Below are positions 1 to 11,567 of a stretch of 64,000 bases of DNA, piece after piece. Every line of letters starts with the position of its first letter. Within the stretch, counting starts at the first letter, position 1. The stretch spans positions 16,703,216 through 16,767,215 of the forward strand of contig CP137670.1 in NCBI GenBank assembly GCA_037976565.1. The letters run 5' to 3'. A program made the position numbers and the translations under genes. Source of the DNA: Mesocentrotus franciscanus (lineage: Eukaryota > Echinodermata > Echinoidea > Camarodonta > Strongylocentrotidae). The notes beneath the pieces are model-generated. The model had not been told where the DNA came from. It did no database searches and saw only the letters and a program-made list of their open reading frames with translations.

Positions 1-58
1 TGAACAATAAATTATGTTGTGTTTACAACTCACTTGCATCCTCCTATTGACAACTAAC

Positions 59-397
59 CTGAGGCTGATTCAGTGTGCTTCCAGATAATGTCAGTATGAA
101 CAGCTGATGACTTCACCACGGTTGCAGCATGAGGCATAGTCAATGTTACAGGCTTCCATGTGGAATAGCGCCACTGTGCAGGGAATGTGATTCCAATGCC
201 ATAGCCTGTAAGAAACTCCCTCTCTCGGATAGGTGGGGGATCATCAGTAACTAGAGCTATAGATACATCGTGGCAAGAGCCAGCCTGCACTGTCCTTGGT
301 GGAATCGACATTGTGACGTCACAGCTGTCCAAATGTAAAATTCCTCCTTCACAGCCAATAATGCGATTAATCTCAGTAGATCTTGCAATAGGTAGGT
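59..397 (-). CDS. Exon of ankyrin-repeat/ZU5 gene: ZU5 domain
   Basis: Seen: read on the minus strand, an acceptor (pyrimidine run, then TGTAG) opens at 397 and a donor CAG|GTTAGT closes at 59. The 339-nt exon enters in phase 1 and leaves in phase 1. It encodes a ZU5-like module: IIGCEGGILHLDSCDV, then MSIPPRTVQAG, SIALVTDDPPP, LTGYGIGITFP and KPVTLTMPHAA. The pattern GG.L...D..V.IPP...G followed by KPVTLT.PHAA is typical of ZU5 in ankyrins, UNC5 and related scaffold or death-domain proteins, where ZU5 packs against a partner domain. Inference: the remaining ZU5 end, and perhaps a UPA or death domain, lies beyond position 1. An ATG-based reading would miss the first part of the exon, because no initiator belongs here. 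Domain assignment is by eye. Confidence 0.8.
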
Positions 398-561
398 CTA
401 CATTTTGTTCATACGATACGGAAAAAAGGTAATCAAATAGGGGAAAACAGTGGATTTATGAAATCATAGTGAGAAGCAAGGTAATCACATAGGGGAAAAC
501 AGTGGATTTTATGAAATCATAGTGAGAATTAAAGTCACTGAAAATCAGATAAAATACATAC

Positions 562-593
562 CGCGGAATTCATGAACACCATCTTCGGATAAG
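562..593 (-). CDS. 32-nt micro-exon of the ankyrin/ZU5 gene
   Basis: Seen on the minus strand: a strong acceptor (TTTTCTTCTTTTGGCAG) just before 593 and a donor (CGCG|GTATGT) after 562 bracket 32 nt. Joined by phase to its neighbours (AG|C before, G|AC after) it reads SLSEDGVHEFRD without a stop, linking the ankyrin exon ending at 1008 to the ZU5 exon starting at 397. It is too short for an ORF scan; phase agreement on both sides is the support. It probably encodes a flexible linker between the ankyrin and ZU5 domains. Confidence 0.75.
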
Positions 594-1007
594 CTGCCAA
601 AAGAAGAAAATAAAAAAAACAGGTTGTACGAGTCTGTCAAATTCGGATGTATTCCTTATCATACATCCATCTTTTACGTCATATAATATCTTGTTTAATA
701 TTACAGTGATCTATCAACATTGTGTTGATTATTATGTCTTCAATACCATTACATGATACACAATAATAATTATTGTCTTTAAGGACTAATGTTTGCAGCA
801 AAATAACATAGGCAATCGACAAATCACATGAAAAATCAAATAATCTATTAGCAGGGCCCGCATACAATAACTTTGTACATAAACTTCGTTGTCATATTTC
901 TTAGATTGTATTTCCTTGAGTTGATGTATTCATTTTAGATAAATGTTAAGCAAAATCATATTTTACGGAGCCTGGTTTATTAAATCAATTCTTTATAATT
1001 TTCTCAC

Positions 1008-1162
1008 CTCCGTAATACCATTTGCCTAACGCGCTCATCTTTGGCATACTGTACTGGGGTAAAACCTTTGTTATCCTTGATGTCGACCTTGGATCCTTGA
1101 TTTATAAGGAATTGTATTAGAGCCTCCGCGGGGGATATGTCATCATCACTCTCTTGTTGTAT
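1008..1162 (-). CDS. Exon of ankyrin/ZU5 gene: last ankyrin repeat
   Basis: Seen on the minus strand: the acceptor ...GAAATAG is followed in phase 0 by IQQESDDDISPAEALIQFL, then INQGSKVDIKDNKGFTPVQY and AKDERVRQMVLR. The donor is CGGAG|GTGAGA, leaving phase 2. The pattern LIQFLINQGSKVDIKDNKGFTP is an ankyrin helix 2, loop and next-repeat turn. The acidic ESDDDI stretch looks like an insertion between repeats. An in-frame TAG lies at the acceptor itself, so the exon cannot extend upstream. AGAG, 10-12 nt downstream, is an alternative acceptor. There is no in-frame ATG near the start, as expected for an internal exon. Confidence 0.8.
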
Positions 1163-1392
1163 CTATTTCGTTAATGCATGAAAAGGTTAAGGTCTTATGA
1201 TTTTTTAACTGCAGGAACTAGATTATTTGGAGTCACTCAAACAAACACATACATAATGTCCAAACTAAGTGTTTTTATCACACTCCTACACGTTTTCTAC
1301 CTTTTCGATTACAGATAATAAGATTATCTTTATTGTATCAAGTTTATACTTGCAGCAATCTATTCACATGGCATTATCTACTTCTAACATGA
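1163..1392. other. Intron segment, nothing recognised
   Basis: This AT-rich intron stretch lies between the last ankyrin exon and the left array. I see no exon, repeat tip or RNA gene in it. The gaps 398-561 and 594-1,007 are likewise plain intron; a near-exact short direct repeat (GGGGAAAACAGTGGATTT) sits near 440 and 493. Confidence 0.5.
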
Positions 1393-1502
1393 CATGATGA
1401 TGACAATGACAATGATGATGAAAACAGTAACGACTATGATAGGATTACTACTACTACTTATCTAGTAGGCCTACCACTACTATTAATAATAATAATAAGA
1501 CG
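1393..1502. repeat. ATG/AAT-rich microsatellite
   Basis: Short imperfect runs of ATGATG/ACAATG, CTACTACT and AATAATAATA lie just outside the first unit of the left-hand array. Simple sequence with no coding character. Confidence 0.6.
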
Positions 1503-1612
1503 AATAATAATATGAAACTAGACATGACAGTTGTTTCGGAACAAGTATAGGTGGGCTGTTCCAATTAGTGCATACCACACATGGTTAGTGAGATAGTGAT
1601 CAGTGAAATGTT

Positions 1613-1625
1613 TGACCTTTGACCC
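1613..1625 (-). promoter_or_regulatory. DR1-type nuclear-receptor site (left units)
   Basis: TGACCTTTGACCC, on the minus strand GGGTCAAAGGTCA: two AGGTCA-type half-sites one base apart (DR1, the HNF4/RXR-type spacing). The same site recurs at 3970-3982, 5833-5845 and 9116-9128, close to the hairpin end of each unit. Binding is not shown; this is a motif match. Confidence 0.45.
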
Positions 1626-2599
1626 TAATTTACATACTAAGTAGTTAAGATAACATTGGCATGATTTGACCTTTAAAAAAAAATAATCCTCTTATTCAAG
1701 TCTATTAGTGTGCCAAATTTCAGTCTATACAAAGCATTGTTTTAGAGAAACCATGTACAGTATATTTGACCTTTAACCTTAAAATCTAAATAACATAATG
1801 AAATATGCATATTCTTGATTTTGTGTTTTTATATGAAATATTTTTTCTTACTTTTTTTTATATCAACATGCAACGTGTCAAGTCAATTGCGACCAATATA
1901 CCAAAATACTCCACATAGACATTACACGTATACGGAATATGGGATTTTCAAATCACATTTTGTAGTTAAAATATCACCATGATCTCATTATCTGATTAAA
2001 AAATAAATATCACATTCTGTGTAGAAAATTGTCTCAGCTACAACATACCGAAGCTGGCAGAAAATCGAGCAAAAAAATTCGAGATATTGCTAAAAAAAAA
2101 AGGCTGGAATGTAGAATGAAGATTTCAGAAAAAGTCACCTCCCATAGAGAATACACGTAAAATTAGGAAAATTGACATGCCTCTTTTAATCGAAAGAGTG
2201 GGTTAAGGTTAGAATTGAATATTTACTATATTATAGAGAAAGAGAGAAGTTATAGACATGTAAACAATTCTATGTCCGTGGGAGAGACGTAAACATTGCA
2301 TATACCTGGGCTGAATAACTGGAAAGTATAAACGTCTGGGAAGGAGACTAACATCATAAAAATGGGATGATTTGATATATTCCAACAGACTTCGGAGATT
2401 AACCCTATAGGTTTAATACACGACAAGGAATCAGATTTCCCATAGGGTTGTACTCAAACGATTGACATTCTTCTCCCATAGATATAACACGCAAAATTAG
2501 GCATTTTATTACATTGTTTGTGATTGTATATGATAATATGTTATAATAGTCGAAGAAGATCATAAAATCAAATTTAAAACGACGGCAAAAAAAAAAAAT

Positions 2600-2671
2600 T
2601 GACCCACCAGGAATCGAACTTGGGTCGCCGGAATGGGAGGCAAGTGCTATGACCACTATACCAAAATAATC
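2600..2671 (-). pseudogene. tRNA-Gly-like segment, copy L1
   Basis: 72 nt with a perfect-looking A box (TGGTATAGTGG) and B box (AGTTCGATTCC), the anticodon-loop-like TCCCATT of tRNA-Gly(CCC), and a T-run right after it on the minus strand. The acceptor 5' strand (GATTATT) does not pair with the 3' strand (TGGGTCA), and the anticodon stem is poor, so it is not a working tRNA. A Pol III promoter plus terminator could still give a short RNA. Confidence 0.7.
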
Positions 2672-3872
2672 CACATAGACATTACACGTGAACGGAAAAT
2701 GGAATTCTCAAATCCCACTTTGCAAGTGAAATATGAGCATGATCCCGGCATCTGATCGAAAAATAAAGGGCACACTTGTGATAGCTTATTGTCTCAGCTA
2801 CAACATACTCGAAGCTCAGCGAAAACAAAACTAAAACGACGGAGATATTGCTCGCGAAAGACGGGAATGTAGAATCCAGTTTTGAGAAAAAGTCATGTCC
2901 CATAGAGAATACACGCAAAATGTGAAAAATTGACATGCCTCCTTTAATCGCAAAAATACGCCATGATGCCTTTGTCAAAATGAAAAATCGTGACAACTGC
3001 ATTTGTAGAAATTGTCTCAGCTAGAACATATCAAAATTTGGAAGAAAATCGATCAATATTTACAGAGATACAATCAATTTTCCAAAAATATGCTGACGTC
3101 ATAATATGCAAATTGAAATTTTGAGTTCGGAGGCCATTATGATGACGTCATGAGTTAATTGAGGGTCAAATGAGACATGAAATCATATCTCCGACTCATA
3201 ATCTATCCAAATATGAAAAATTGGGAGTTCCATCCATTCTGAAGAGTTACAATGAATTTTGTATAGGCATGTTTTTGCCCATATATGCTATGTATTACAA
3301 GAGCTCGCGCGCACGGACATGTTTCTTGAACGGACGCTCATTGCGTTATTACTGGTCAGAAAAAGGTGAACAAGGTATCAAAATGCTTGGAAAAATGTGC
3401 CAAATATGATGACAGAGAAAATTTGGCGATTCTATGTTGTGTAATGGTGTTACGCGCGAAAACGCGCGCGCATGTGCGTGTGCGCGATTTATATAAAATG
3501 CTTAAAATGGCCTGAAACGTATGCAAAATGAATTTGAGACGATTTGAAGCATTTTAAATTTTGCGCGCATTGACGCGCGGACGTACGTGCGCGCGTTTTT
3601 TGACCTGAAATTGACCGGACGGATATTGACCTTGATCATGATAAATATGAATGAGAAATGACTTTTCGTTATGAAGATATGATCATGAGTAGATTTTCAG
3701 AAAATTTCACAAAATGGCGCCTAGATGACGTCATCAGTCAAGGTCAAGGTTGAAAACGTTATTTTGATTTTTCCATATGCCTATACATATATGCCAAATT
3801 TCAAGGCATTTGATTTAGCCATTTTCAAGTTATCTTGCTAACAAAAAAGTGGGTGGAAATAAGAAAAATAAA

Positions 3873-5623
3873 CTAGACATGTAATACTTGTTTCGGAACA
3901 AGTATATGTGGGCTGTTCCAATTCGTCCATACCACACATGGTTATTGAGATAGTGATCAGTGAAATGTTTGACCTTTGACCCTAATTTACATACTAAGTA
4001 GTTAAGATACCATTGGCATGATTTGACCAAAATTTTTGAAACAATCCTCTTATTCAGGTTTATTACTGTGCCAAATTTCATGTCTATACAAAGCATTGTT
4101 TTAGAGAAACCATGTACAGTATATTTAACCTTTAACCTTAAAATCTAAATAACATAATGAAATATGCATATTCTCGATTTTGTGTTTTTATATGAAATAT
4201 TTTGTCTTACCTATCAACATGCAACGTTTCAAGTCAATTGCGACCAATATACCAAAATAATCCACATAGACATTACACGTGAACGGAAAATGGAATTCTC
4301 AAATCCCACTTTGCAAGTGAAATATGAGCATGATCCCGGCATCTGATCGAAAATTAAAGGGCACATTAGTGATAGCTTATTACCTCAGCTACAACATACT
4401 CGAAGCTCAGCGAAAACAAAACTAAAACGACGGAGATATTGCTCGCGAAAGATGGGAATGTAGAATCCAGTTTTGACAAAAAGTCATGTCCCATAGAGAA
4501 TACACGCAAAATGTGAAAAATTGACATGCCTCCTTTAATCGCAAAAATACGCCATGATGCCTTTGTCAAAATGATAAATCGTGACGGTTGAATTTGTAGA
4601 AAATTGTCTCAGCTAGAACATATCAAAATTTGGAAGAAAATCAATCAATATTTACAGAGATACAATCAATTTTCCAAAAATATGCTGACGTCATAATATG
4701 CAAATTAAAATTTTGAGTTTGGAGGCCATTATGATGACGTCATGAGTTAATTGAGGGTCAAATGAGACATAGGCCCCGTATTACAAAGAGTTGATATCAA
4801 TCGTAACTTATTTGCGATTGATATCAATCGCAACTATGTACATAAGAGATAGGAGACTGCAGACTTGCGATTGATTGGAGGACTTACGATTGATTTGGAT
4901 CAATCGTAACTCTTGTAAGATGGGACATGAAATCATATTCTTACTCATAATCTATCAAAATATGAAAAAAATTGGGAGTTTCAATCCATTCTGAAGAGTT
5001 ACAATGAATTTTGTATAGGCATGTTTTTGCCCATATATGCTATGTATTACAAGAGCTCGCGCGCACGGACATTTATCTTGAATGGACGCTCATCTTGTTA
5101 TTAATGGTCATTAAGAGATAAACATGGTATCAAATTGTTCGAAAAATATGGGAAATATCATGAAAGAAAAAAATGGCGATTCTATGTTGTATAATCGTGT
5201 TACGCGCAAAACGCGCGCGCATGTGCGTGTGCGCGATTTTTATAAAATGCTTAAAATGGCCTGAAACGTATCCAAAATGAATTTGAGACGATTTGGAACA
5301 TTTTGAAATTTTGCGCGCGCTGACGCACGGACGTACGCATGCGCGCGCGTTTTTTACCTGAAATTGACCGGACGGATATTGACCTTGATCATGATAAATA
5401 TGAATGAGAAATGACTTTCCGTTATGAAGATATGATCATGAGTAGATTTTCAGAAAATTTCACAAAATGGCGCCTAGATGACGTCATCAGTCAAGGTCAA
5501 GGTTGAAAACATTATTTTGCTTTGTCCATATGCCTATACATATGTGTGCCAAATTTCAAGGCATTTGATTGAGCCATTTTCAAATTATCTTGCTAACAAA
5601 AAAGTGGGTGGAAATAAGAAAAA
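3873..5623 (-). mobile_element. Left-array unit L2 (lacks the tRNA-like core)
   Basis: The minus-strand 3' end is perfect here: hairpin AATACTTGTTTCGGAACAAG read across its centre, then CTAG at 3873-3876. The unit matches L1 over most of its length but lacks the tRNA-like segment and the T-run block. Only the edge (CCAATATACCAAAATAATCC) remains near 4,245, so the tRNA-like block is a present/absent module. A 153-bp MITE interrupts it at 4,771. Confidence 0.5.
4771..4923. mobile_element. 153-bp MITE inserted in unit L2
   Basis: Seen: sister units read ...AATGAGACATGAAATCATAT without interruption. Here ACAT (4767-4770 and 4924-4927) flanks an insert starting AGGCCCCGTATTACAAAGAG and ending AACTCTTGTAAGATGGG. 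The ends are imperfect inverted repeats rich in GATTGATATCAATCG. The sister copies act as the empty site, so the insertion and its 4-bp (possibly 5-bp, GACAT) duplication are well supported. Family not recognised; non-coding. Confidence 0.75.
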
Positions 5624-7418
5624 CTAGACATATAATACTTGTTAATAACAAGTATAGGTGGGCTGTTCCAAGTACATGCCACACATGTTTAGTGACATAC
5701 TAAGTAGTTAAGATAACATTGGCATGATTTGACCTTATTTTTTCGAAATAATCCTCTTATTCAGGTCTATTAGTGTGCCAAATTTCTAGTCTATACGATG
5801 CATGGTTTTAGAGAAACCATGTACAGTATATTTGACCTTTGACCCTCAAATCTAAATATCAAAATGAAATATGCATTTTCTAGATTTTGTTTTTTAAAAG
5901 AAATCATATTTCCGACTCATACTCTATCCAACTATGAATAAAAATTTAATACACGACAAGGACTCAGATTTCCCATAAGGTTGTACTCAAACGATTGACA
6001 TATTTCTCCCATAGATATAACACGCAAAATTAGGCATTTTATTACATTGTTTGTGATTGTATATGATAATATGTTATAATAGTCGAAGAAGATCATAAAA
6101 TCAAATTCAAAACGACGGCAAAAAAAAAAAAAAAAAAAATTGACCCACCAGGAATCGAACTTGGGTCGCCGGAATGGGAGGCAAGTGCTATGACCACTAT
6201 ACCAAAATAATCCACATAGACATTACACGTGAACGGAAAATGGAATTCTCAAATCCCACTTTGCAAGTGAAATATGAGCATGATCCCGGCATCTGATCGA
6301 AAAATAAAGGGCACACTTGTGATAGCTTATTGTCTCAGCTACAACATACTCGAAGCTCAGCAGAAAACAAAGCTAAAACGACGGAGATATTGCTCAAAAA
6401 GACGGAATGTAGAATCCAGTTTTGAGAAAAAGTCATGTCCCATAGAGAATACACGCAAAATGTGAAAAATTGACATGCCTCCTTTAATCGCAAAAATACG
6501 CCATGATGCCTTTGTCAAAATGAAAAATCGTGATGACTGCATTTGTAGAAATTGTCTCAGCTAGAACATATCAAAATTTGGAAGAAAATCGATCAATATT
6601 TACAGAGATACAATCAATTTTCCAAAAATATGCTGACGTCATAATATGCAAATTGAAATTTTGAGTTCGGAGGCCATTATGATGACGTCATGAGTTAATT
6701 GAGGGTCAAATGAGACATGAAATCATATCTCCGACTCATAATCTATCCAAATATGAAAAAAATTGGGAGTTCCCATCCATTCTGAAGAGTTACAATGAAT
6801 TTTGTATAGGCATGTTTTTGCCCATATATGCTATGTATTACAAGAGCTCGCGCGCACGGACATGTTTCTTGAACGGACGCTCATTGCGTTATTAATGGTC
6901 AAAAAAGATAAAAGGTATCAAATTGTTGGAAAAATGTGCCAAATATGATGACAGAGAAAATTTGGCGATTCTATGTTGCAAAATGCCAGTACGCGCGAAA
7001 ACGCGCGCGCATGCGCGTGTGCGCGTTTTTGCGAAATGCTTAAAATGGCCTGAAACGTATCCAAAATGAATTTGAGACGATTTGGAGCATTTTAATTTTG
7101 CGCGCGCTTACGCGCGGACGTACGCATGCGCGCGTTTTTTGACCTGAAATTGACCGGACGGATATTGACCTTGATCATGATAAATATGAATGAGAAATGA
7201 CTTTCGTTATGAAGATATGATCATGAGTAGATTTTCAGAAAATTTTACAAAATGGCGCCTAGATGACGTCATCAGTCAAGGTCAAGGTTGAAAACGTTAT
7301 TTTGATTTTTCCATATGCCTATACATATGTGTGCCAAATTTCAAGGCATTTGATCTAGCCATTTTCAAGTTATCTTGCTAACAAAAAAGTGATTAGAAAT
7401 AAGAAAAATAAAGAATAA
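5624..7418 (-). mobile_element. Left-array unit L3
   Basis: Minus-strand unit ending at CTAG 5624-5627, where the hairpin is damaged (TTGTTAATAACAAG). It carries a DR1-type site (5833-5845), the tRNA-like segment (6141-6212) preceded on the plus strand by a long A-run, CRE-type TGACGTCA sites and CG-alternating tracts near 6,995-7,135. About 300-400 nt near its 3' end are missing relative to L1. Non-coding. Confidence 0.5.
6141..6212 (-). pseudogene. tRNA-Gly-like segment, copy L3
   Basis: Same 72-nt module as at 2,600, identical in both boxes. A T-run of about 20 follows on the minus strand, the longest of the set. Confidence 0.7.
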
Positions 7419-7896
7419 CTAGACATGTAATACTTGTTTGGAACAAGTATAGGTGGGCTGTTCCAACTAAAATCTGAGACAAAATAAAGCAAAAATAAGC
7501 GAGATACTGCTATAAAAACAATGACATGTAGATTTAGGATGATGTGAACGAAATTCACCTTTCATAGGCATAAAACGCAATTTAAGAAATTTTTGACATG
7601 TGGCCTTTAATCGAAATTTTTATTATAATGACGTCATCAAAATGAAAAACGGTGGCCACTGAGCTTGTAGAGAGTTGTTTAGCTATAACATATCGAAATT
7701 TGGAAGAAAACCGATCAATATTTACAGAGATACAATCAATTTTCCATAAATATGCTGACTTCATAATATTCAAATTCGTATTTTGAGTTCCAATGCAATT
7801 ATGATGACGTCAGAATATTTTTAATGGCCAAATGAGACATGAAATCATATCTCCGACTCATATACTCTATCAAAATATGAAAAAATTGGGAGTCCA

Positions 7897-8341
7897 GGGC
7901 CCGTATTCAATTCAATACTTACAAAATTTTAGCTGTTTACTTAGTATTTGTCGTTGATAAAATACTTAGCCAATTTTGGTATTCAATTCAAACTTTTGGT
8001 TAAGTATTTTACCCTAAATTTTAGACGGCTCCCTACCAGACTTTAGCCAATCATTTGGAGGCCTTGATTGGCGCTTGTCAAGCATATGGTTTTATTACGC
8101 AGTATCATAACCTGCCCACAATTATCTTAGCGCGCATTCATTGCGACGCGATAATTGTGCATTACTTTTGATTGACGGTGTGATGTCACAATGCTATTCA
8201 GTAATTATTTTACCTAGATTTTGTCTCAGGTAAGTAATAGTCTAAAATGCGATTAGAATACGAGATAAGTAAACTTCTTAGCTTAGCCATTTACCTAGTA
8301 ATGTTCTTACTTATTCTAAGTATTTAATTGAATACCGGCCC
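7897..8341. mobile_element. 445-bp TIR element (MITE) inside unit L4
   Basis: Seen: terminal inverted repeats GGGCCCGTATTCAATTCAAT and, read outward from the other end, GGGCCGGTATTCAATTAAAT. It interrupts the sequence that in sister units continues AATTGGGAGTTCCATCCATT. The interior is non-coding. Target duplication is unclear (CCAG-like bases on both sides). A generic non-autonomous DNA transposon; family not assigned. Confidence 0.65.
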
Positions 8342-8910
8342 AGGTGCATCCCAAAGAGCTATAATGCATTTTGTATAGGCATGTTTTTGCCCATATATGC
8401 TATGTATTACAAGAGCTCGCGCGCACGGACATTTAACTTGAATGGACGCTCATTCCCTTATTAATGGTCATAAAGAGATAAGCATGGTATCAAATTGTTC
8501 GAAAAAAAAGGGAATATCGTGTCAAAAAAATCTAGGATGAATTATTTTGCGTTCGGCCGTGACGAACGAAAACGCGCGCGCATGCGCGTGTGCGCGACTT
8601 TTATAAAATGCTAATGCTAATAATGGCGTACGCGCGCGTTTTTTGACCTGAATTGACCGGACGGATATTGACCTTGAGCATGATAAATATGAATGGGAAA
8701 TGACTTTCCGTTATGAAGATATGATCGTGAGTTGATTTTCACAAAATGGCGCCTAGATGACGTCATCAGTCATAGTCAAGGTTGAAAACCTTATTTTACT
8801 TTGTCCTTATGCCGATACATATATGTGCCAAATTTCAAGGCATATGATTGAGCCATTTTTAAGTTATCGTGCTAACAAAAAAGTGGGTGGAAATAAGAAA
8901 AATATTGTAA

Positions 8911-9005
8911 CGAAAACATAAGGTGGTCTGTATTATATACAGCCCACCTGATAAAGGCAATTCTAACGAAAACATAAGGTGGTCTGTATTATATACAGCC
9001 CACCT
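8911..9005 (-). repeat. Two tandem hairpin tips, left family
   Basis: Two copies of a unit with a near-palindrome AGGTGGTCTG-tattatata-CAGCCCACCT, joined by GATAAAGGCAATTCTAACGA. They correspond, in opposite orientation, to the tip arrays at 10.8-11.1 kb and 43.9-44.6 kb. Confidence 0.7.
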
Positions 9006-9018
9006 GATAAATAAAGAA

Positions 9019-10740
9019 CTAGACATGTAATACTTGTTTCGGAACAAGTGTAGGTGGGCTGTTCCAATTAGTGCATACCACACATGGTTAGTGAGATAGT
9101 AATCAGTGAAATGTTTGACCTTTGACCCTAATTTACATACTAAGTAGTTAAGATAACATTGGCATGATTTGACCTTATTTTTTGAAATAATCCTCTTATT
9201 CAGGTCTATTAGAGTGCCAAATTTCATGTCTATACAAAGCATTGTTTAGAGAAACCATGTACAGTATATTTGACCATAAACCTTAAAATCTAAATAACAT
9301 AATGACATTTTGCATATTCTCGATTTTGTGTTTTTATATGAAATATTTTGTCTTACCTTTTTTATATCAACATGCAACGTTTCAAGTCAATTGCGACCAA
9401 TATACCAAATACTTCACTTAGACATTACACGTAAACGGAAAATAGGATTCTCAAATCACATTTTGTAGTCAAAATACCACCATGATCTCATTATCTGATT
9501 TAAAAAAAAATGTCACAACCTGTGTAGAGAATTGTCTCAGCTACAACATATCCGAAGCTGGCATAAAATCGAGCAAAAATAATCGAGATATTGCTTACCG
9601 TAAACAAGACTGGAATATAGAATGAAGATTTCAGAAAAAGTCACCTCCCATAGATATAACACGCAAAATTAGGCATTTTATTACATTGTTTGTGATTGTA
9701 TATGATAATATGTTATAATAGTCGAAGAAGATCATAAAATCAAATTTAAAACGACGGCAAAAAAAAAAAAAAATGACCCACCAGGAATCGAACTTGGGTC
9801 GCCGGAATGGGAGGCAAGTGCTATGACCACTATACCAAAATAATCCACATAGACATTACACGTGAACGGAAAATGGAATTCTCAAATCCCACTTTGCAAG
9901 TGAAATATGAGCATGATCCCGGCATCTGATCGAAAAATAAAGGGCACATTGTGATAGCTTATTGTCTCAGCTACAACATACTCGAAGCTCAGCGAAAAAA
10001 ACTAAAACGACGGAGATATTGCTCGCGAAAGACGGGAATGTAGAATCCAGTTTTGAAAAAAGTCATGTCCCATAGAGAATACACGCAAAATGTGAAAAAT
10101 TGACATGCCTCCTTTAATCGCAAAAATACGCCATGATGCCTTTGTCAAAATGAAAAATCGTGGTGCATTTGTAGGGAATTGTCTCAGCTAGAACATATCA
10201 AAATTTGGAAGAAAATCGATCAATATTTACAGAGATACAATCAATTTTCCAAAAATATGCTGACGTCATAATATGCAAATTGAAATTTTGAGTTCGGAGG
10301 CCATTATGATGACGTCATGAGTTAATTGAGGGTCAAATGAGACATGAAATCATATCTCCGACTCATAATCTATCCAAATATGAAAAAAATTGGGAGTTCT
10401 CATCCATTCTGAAGAGTTACAATGAATTTTGTATAGGCATGTTTTTGCCCATATATGCTATGTATTACAAGAGCTCGCGCGCACGGACATGTTTCTTGAA
10501 CGGACGCTCATCTTGTTATTAATGGTCATAAAGAGATAAACATGGTATCAAATTGTTCCAAAAAAAATGGGAAACATCATTGTAGAAAAAAAAGGCGGTT
10601 CTATGTTGTGTAATGGTGTTACGCGCAAAAACGCACGCGCATGTGCGTGTGCGCGATTTTTTATAAAATGCTTAAAATGGCCTTTTTCAAATTATCTTGC
10701 TTACAATAAAGTGGGTGGAAATAAGAAAAATAAATAAAGA
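9019..10740 (-). mobile_element. Left-array unit L5 (innermost)
   Basis: Ends on the minus strand at CTAG 9019-9022 with the perfect hairpin ATACTTGTTTCGGAACAAGT. It contains a DR1-type site (9116-9128), the tRNA-like segment (9774-9845), TGACGTCA sites and a CG-alternating tract near 10,620-10,660. About 400 nt of the 5' portion is deleted compared with L1 (AAAATGGCCTTTTTCAAATT junction near 10,680). It abuts the hairpin-tip array. Confidence 0.5.
9774..9845 (-). pseudogene. tRNA-Gly-like segment, copy L5
   Basis: Same 72-nt module, A and B boxes intact, with a T-run of about 15 immediately downstream on the minus strand. Confidence 0.7.
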
Positions 10741-10760
10741 ATAATAAATAAATAAATAAT

Positions 10761-11079
10761 AAAGGCAATTCTAACGAAAACATAAGGTGGTCTGTATTAT
10801 ATACAGCCCACCTAATAAATAATAATAAATAATAATAAAGGCAATTTTAACAAAATTATAAGGTGGTCTGTATGATATACAGCCCACCTAATAAATAAAT
10901 AAAGGCAATTCTAACGAAATTATGAGGTGGTCTGTATTACTTACAGCCCACCTAATAAAGAATAAATAATAAAGGCAATTCTAACGAAAACATAAGGTGG
11001 TCTGTATTATATACAGCCCACCTGATAAAGGCAATTTTAACGAAAACATAAGGTGGTCTGTATTATATACAGCCCACCT
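10761..11079 (-). repeat. Array of five hairpin-tip repeats, left family
   Basis: Five copies of AAGGCAATTCTAACGAAA, then ATAAGGTGGTCTG, an AT core and CAGCCCACCT, separated by (AATA)n linkers. Read on the minus strand this is a 27-29-bp palindrome followed by TTTCGTTAGAATTGCC and T-rich DNA. That is the same architecture as the right-hand array (palindrome, TTTCGTCAGAATTTTC, T-rich). It marks the inner edge of the left array. Confidence 0.75.
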
Positions 11080-11084
11080 GATAA

Positions 11085-11567
11085 TAATAATAAATCTGCA
11101 TGTCCATATAAATGAGCACGTGTTCGCCCAATCGTCGTGCGATTGCTTCGGCCACACCTCTACAAACATGCACGACACACACGCACAAAGATTGCCTTGT
11201 GAGCCAGTGACAATATTGTAAGAAAGTAACCATAAAAAAACGGAGAGTTTAAGCATGTTACTAATGCTAACTTTGTAAATAGTTATGACTTAACGACGGG
11301 AAAGTTAACACACAGTAACACACACGCACACATGCCGACGAATTTTTATATATATATAGATATATAATGTTATATAATCAAGTTTCTCCTTGTTCTTCCT
11401 ATATCCAGAACGGTCAGATATTCAGAGAATCGGTTTATTAAATGGACAAAGAATTCATACGCGCACACACACACGCGGACATATATAGGTGTGCCCATTA
11501 GAAGACTAACAGGTCTCTGTAAAGTAAAAACTAAATAAGAAGAATATGAATTAAAAAAATACGTAAC
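11085..11567. other. Intron segment with simple sequence
   Basis: Contains scattered CA/ACAC stretches (about 11,170, 11,310 and 11,465) and a TATATA run at 11,348. No gene or element was recognised before the ankyrin exon at 11,568. Confidence 0.5.

Larger units (their letters stand above)
1518..3872 (-). mobile_element. Left-array Helitron-like repeat unit L1
   Basis: Seen: read on the minus strand, the unit ends in GGAACAGCCCACCT, a hairpin (ACTTGTTCCGAAACAACTGT, degraded in this copy), then CTAG at 1518-1521. Its other end is T-rich DNA containing CCACCCACTTTTTTGTTAGC. It carries a DR1-type site (1613-1625), a 72-nt tRNA-like segment (2600-2671), TGACGTCA palindromes and CG-alternating tracts near 3,450-3,600. 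Known: Helitron 3' ends carry a hairpin shortly before CTRR and insert before T. Inference: a non-autonomous Helitron-like unit. No Rep/helicase coding is visible; short ORFs in it are not conserved between copies. Confidence 0.5.
7419..9018 (-). mobile_element. Left-array unit L4, truncated, with nested MITE
   Basis: Ends on the minus strand at CTAG 7419-7422 with the hairpin AATACTTGTTTGGAACAAGT. It lacks the DR1 and tRNA-like modules and goes quickly into the shared TTTACAGAGATACAATCAA body. A 445-bp TIR insert splits it at 7,897. Two tandem hairpin tips (8,911-9,005) stand at its 5' side. Confidence 0.45.
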
